A stretch of DNA of 30,306 nt from Nitrospira sp. UBA2082 (GTDB lineage: Bacteria > Nitrospirota > Nitrospiria > Nitrospirales > Nitrospiraceae). Below, in pieces: positions 30,064 to 30,306 of this stretch (within the stretch, counting starts at the first letter, position 1; every line of letters begins with the position of its first letter). The stretch covers positions 1-30,306 of the forward strand of contig DCZO01000012.1 in NCBI GenBank assembly GCA_002331335.1, in the 5' to 3' direction. The position numbers and the translations under genes are program-made. The notes beneath the pieces are model-generated. The model saw nothing but the letters and a program-made list of their open reading frames with translations. It ran no database searches and was not told the DNA's origin.

Positions 30064-30306
30064 TCATCCCCCGAGCGTATCGAGAGTTTCCTTGAGGCTC
30101 TTGCGGATGCAGGTGAAGATCGGCGTGTCCCGCAAGGTATAGCGCGAGCCTTCCGTCTCCCGTAACGCCATCACCAGATCCAGAAAGTCCTCCGGCTTGT
30201 CGCTCTCGAACGCCACCACCCACTCCTGGTCGTCCAACCCGAACGAATAGGTCGTGTTCAACTTGACCGACGGAAACCGGTGTCCCACTTCGATATGCTC
30301 GTCCAT
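30064..30306 (-). CDS. Chlorite dismutase/HemQ-family protein, C-terminal part (cut by window edge)
   Basis: Only the last 80 residues are inside the window; the ATG at the edge is probably internal. The visible part has VKLNTTYSFGLDDQEWVVAF and then SRYTLRDTPIFTC, both typical of the C-terminal ferredoxin-like half of chlorite dismutase relatives. The His at visible residue 4 (MDEHIEVG) fits the proximal heme ligand position. The distal residue, expected 13 positions later, is Asn rather than the Arg of true chlorite dismutases. The protein may be a heme-binding relative, but this needs the missing part. The gene ends before the strong hairpin. Confidence 0.75.
   Translation of the reverse strand: MDEHIEVGHRFPSVKLNTTYSFGLDDQEWVVAFESDKPEDFLDLVMALRETEGSRYTLRDTPIFTCIRKSLKETLDTLGG

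Noticed and set aside
1..30306. Search for tRNA, rRNA and CRISPR arrays.
   Set aside because: No cloverleaf-type TTCGA arm context, rRNA segment or regularly spaced long repeat was recognised by eye; a dedicated scan could still find something missed.

Overview
The window looks like chromosome of a Nitrospira-type bacterium (phylum Nitrospirota). This is an inference. It rests on a moderately high G+C coding style, on small conserved hypothetical families that I associate with that lineage, on a chlorite-dismutase-family gene at the right edge, and on a fused FAD/Fe-S dehydrogenase. No rRNA, tRNA, CRISPR array, prophage or intact insertion sequence was seen. Gene density is high on both strands and the content is mostly housekeeping and envelope related.

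Left part (1-9.5 kb). A membrane-anchored thermonuclease homologue sits in a locally AT-richer patch. It is followed by an opposite-strand 33-residue membrane miniprotein with a strong ribosome binding site and its own terminator-like hairpin. A closely packed plus-strand run (1071-5599) encodes a hypothetical protein, a secreted PLD-family nuclease homologue, a flavin monooxygenase, a nucleotidyltransferase-fold protein lacking the usual acidic residues, a TPM-domain protein and a DsbA-like lipoprotein. Next come a small coiled-coil gene cut by a stop codon, a ParE/RelE-type toxin-antitoxin pair, an NAD(P)-binding protein, a DUF3386/DUF5069-like pair, a Lys-rich small protein and a divergent ClpS.

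Middle part (9.5-22.8 kb). An unidentified 223-residue protein is followed by a minus-strand acidic-protein/hemW unit. A divergent plus-strand unit carries an FmdB-type zinc ribbon, two hypotheticals, the large FAD/Fe-S dehydrogenase and a ThiS/MoaD-like protein. After that lie a five-helix membrane protein, the HrpB helicase, a lytic transglycosylase homologue, a Sel1-repeat lipoprotein and a YqgE/AlgH homologue with an unexpected signal peptide.

Right part (22.8-30.3 kb). The most system-like locus is a partner-switching module. One 793-residue protein joins an MHYT sensor, a PAS domain, a PP2C (SpoIIE/RsbU-type) phosphatase and a C-terminal GHKL kinase, and it is followed by two STAS antagonists. 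A minus-strand train then encodes two unidentified proteins, an exported OB-fold protein, a lipoprotein and a beta-barrel protein built from two tandem copies of one unit. A strong hairpin separates this train from the C-terminal part of the Cld-family gene.

Degenerate 7-bp tandem repeats recur at three gene boundaries. In one they supply the ribosome binding site of the next gene and in another they encode the end of a protein.
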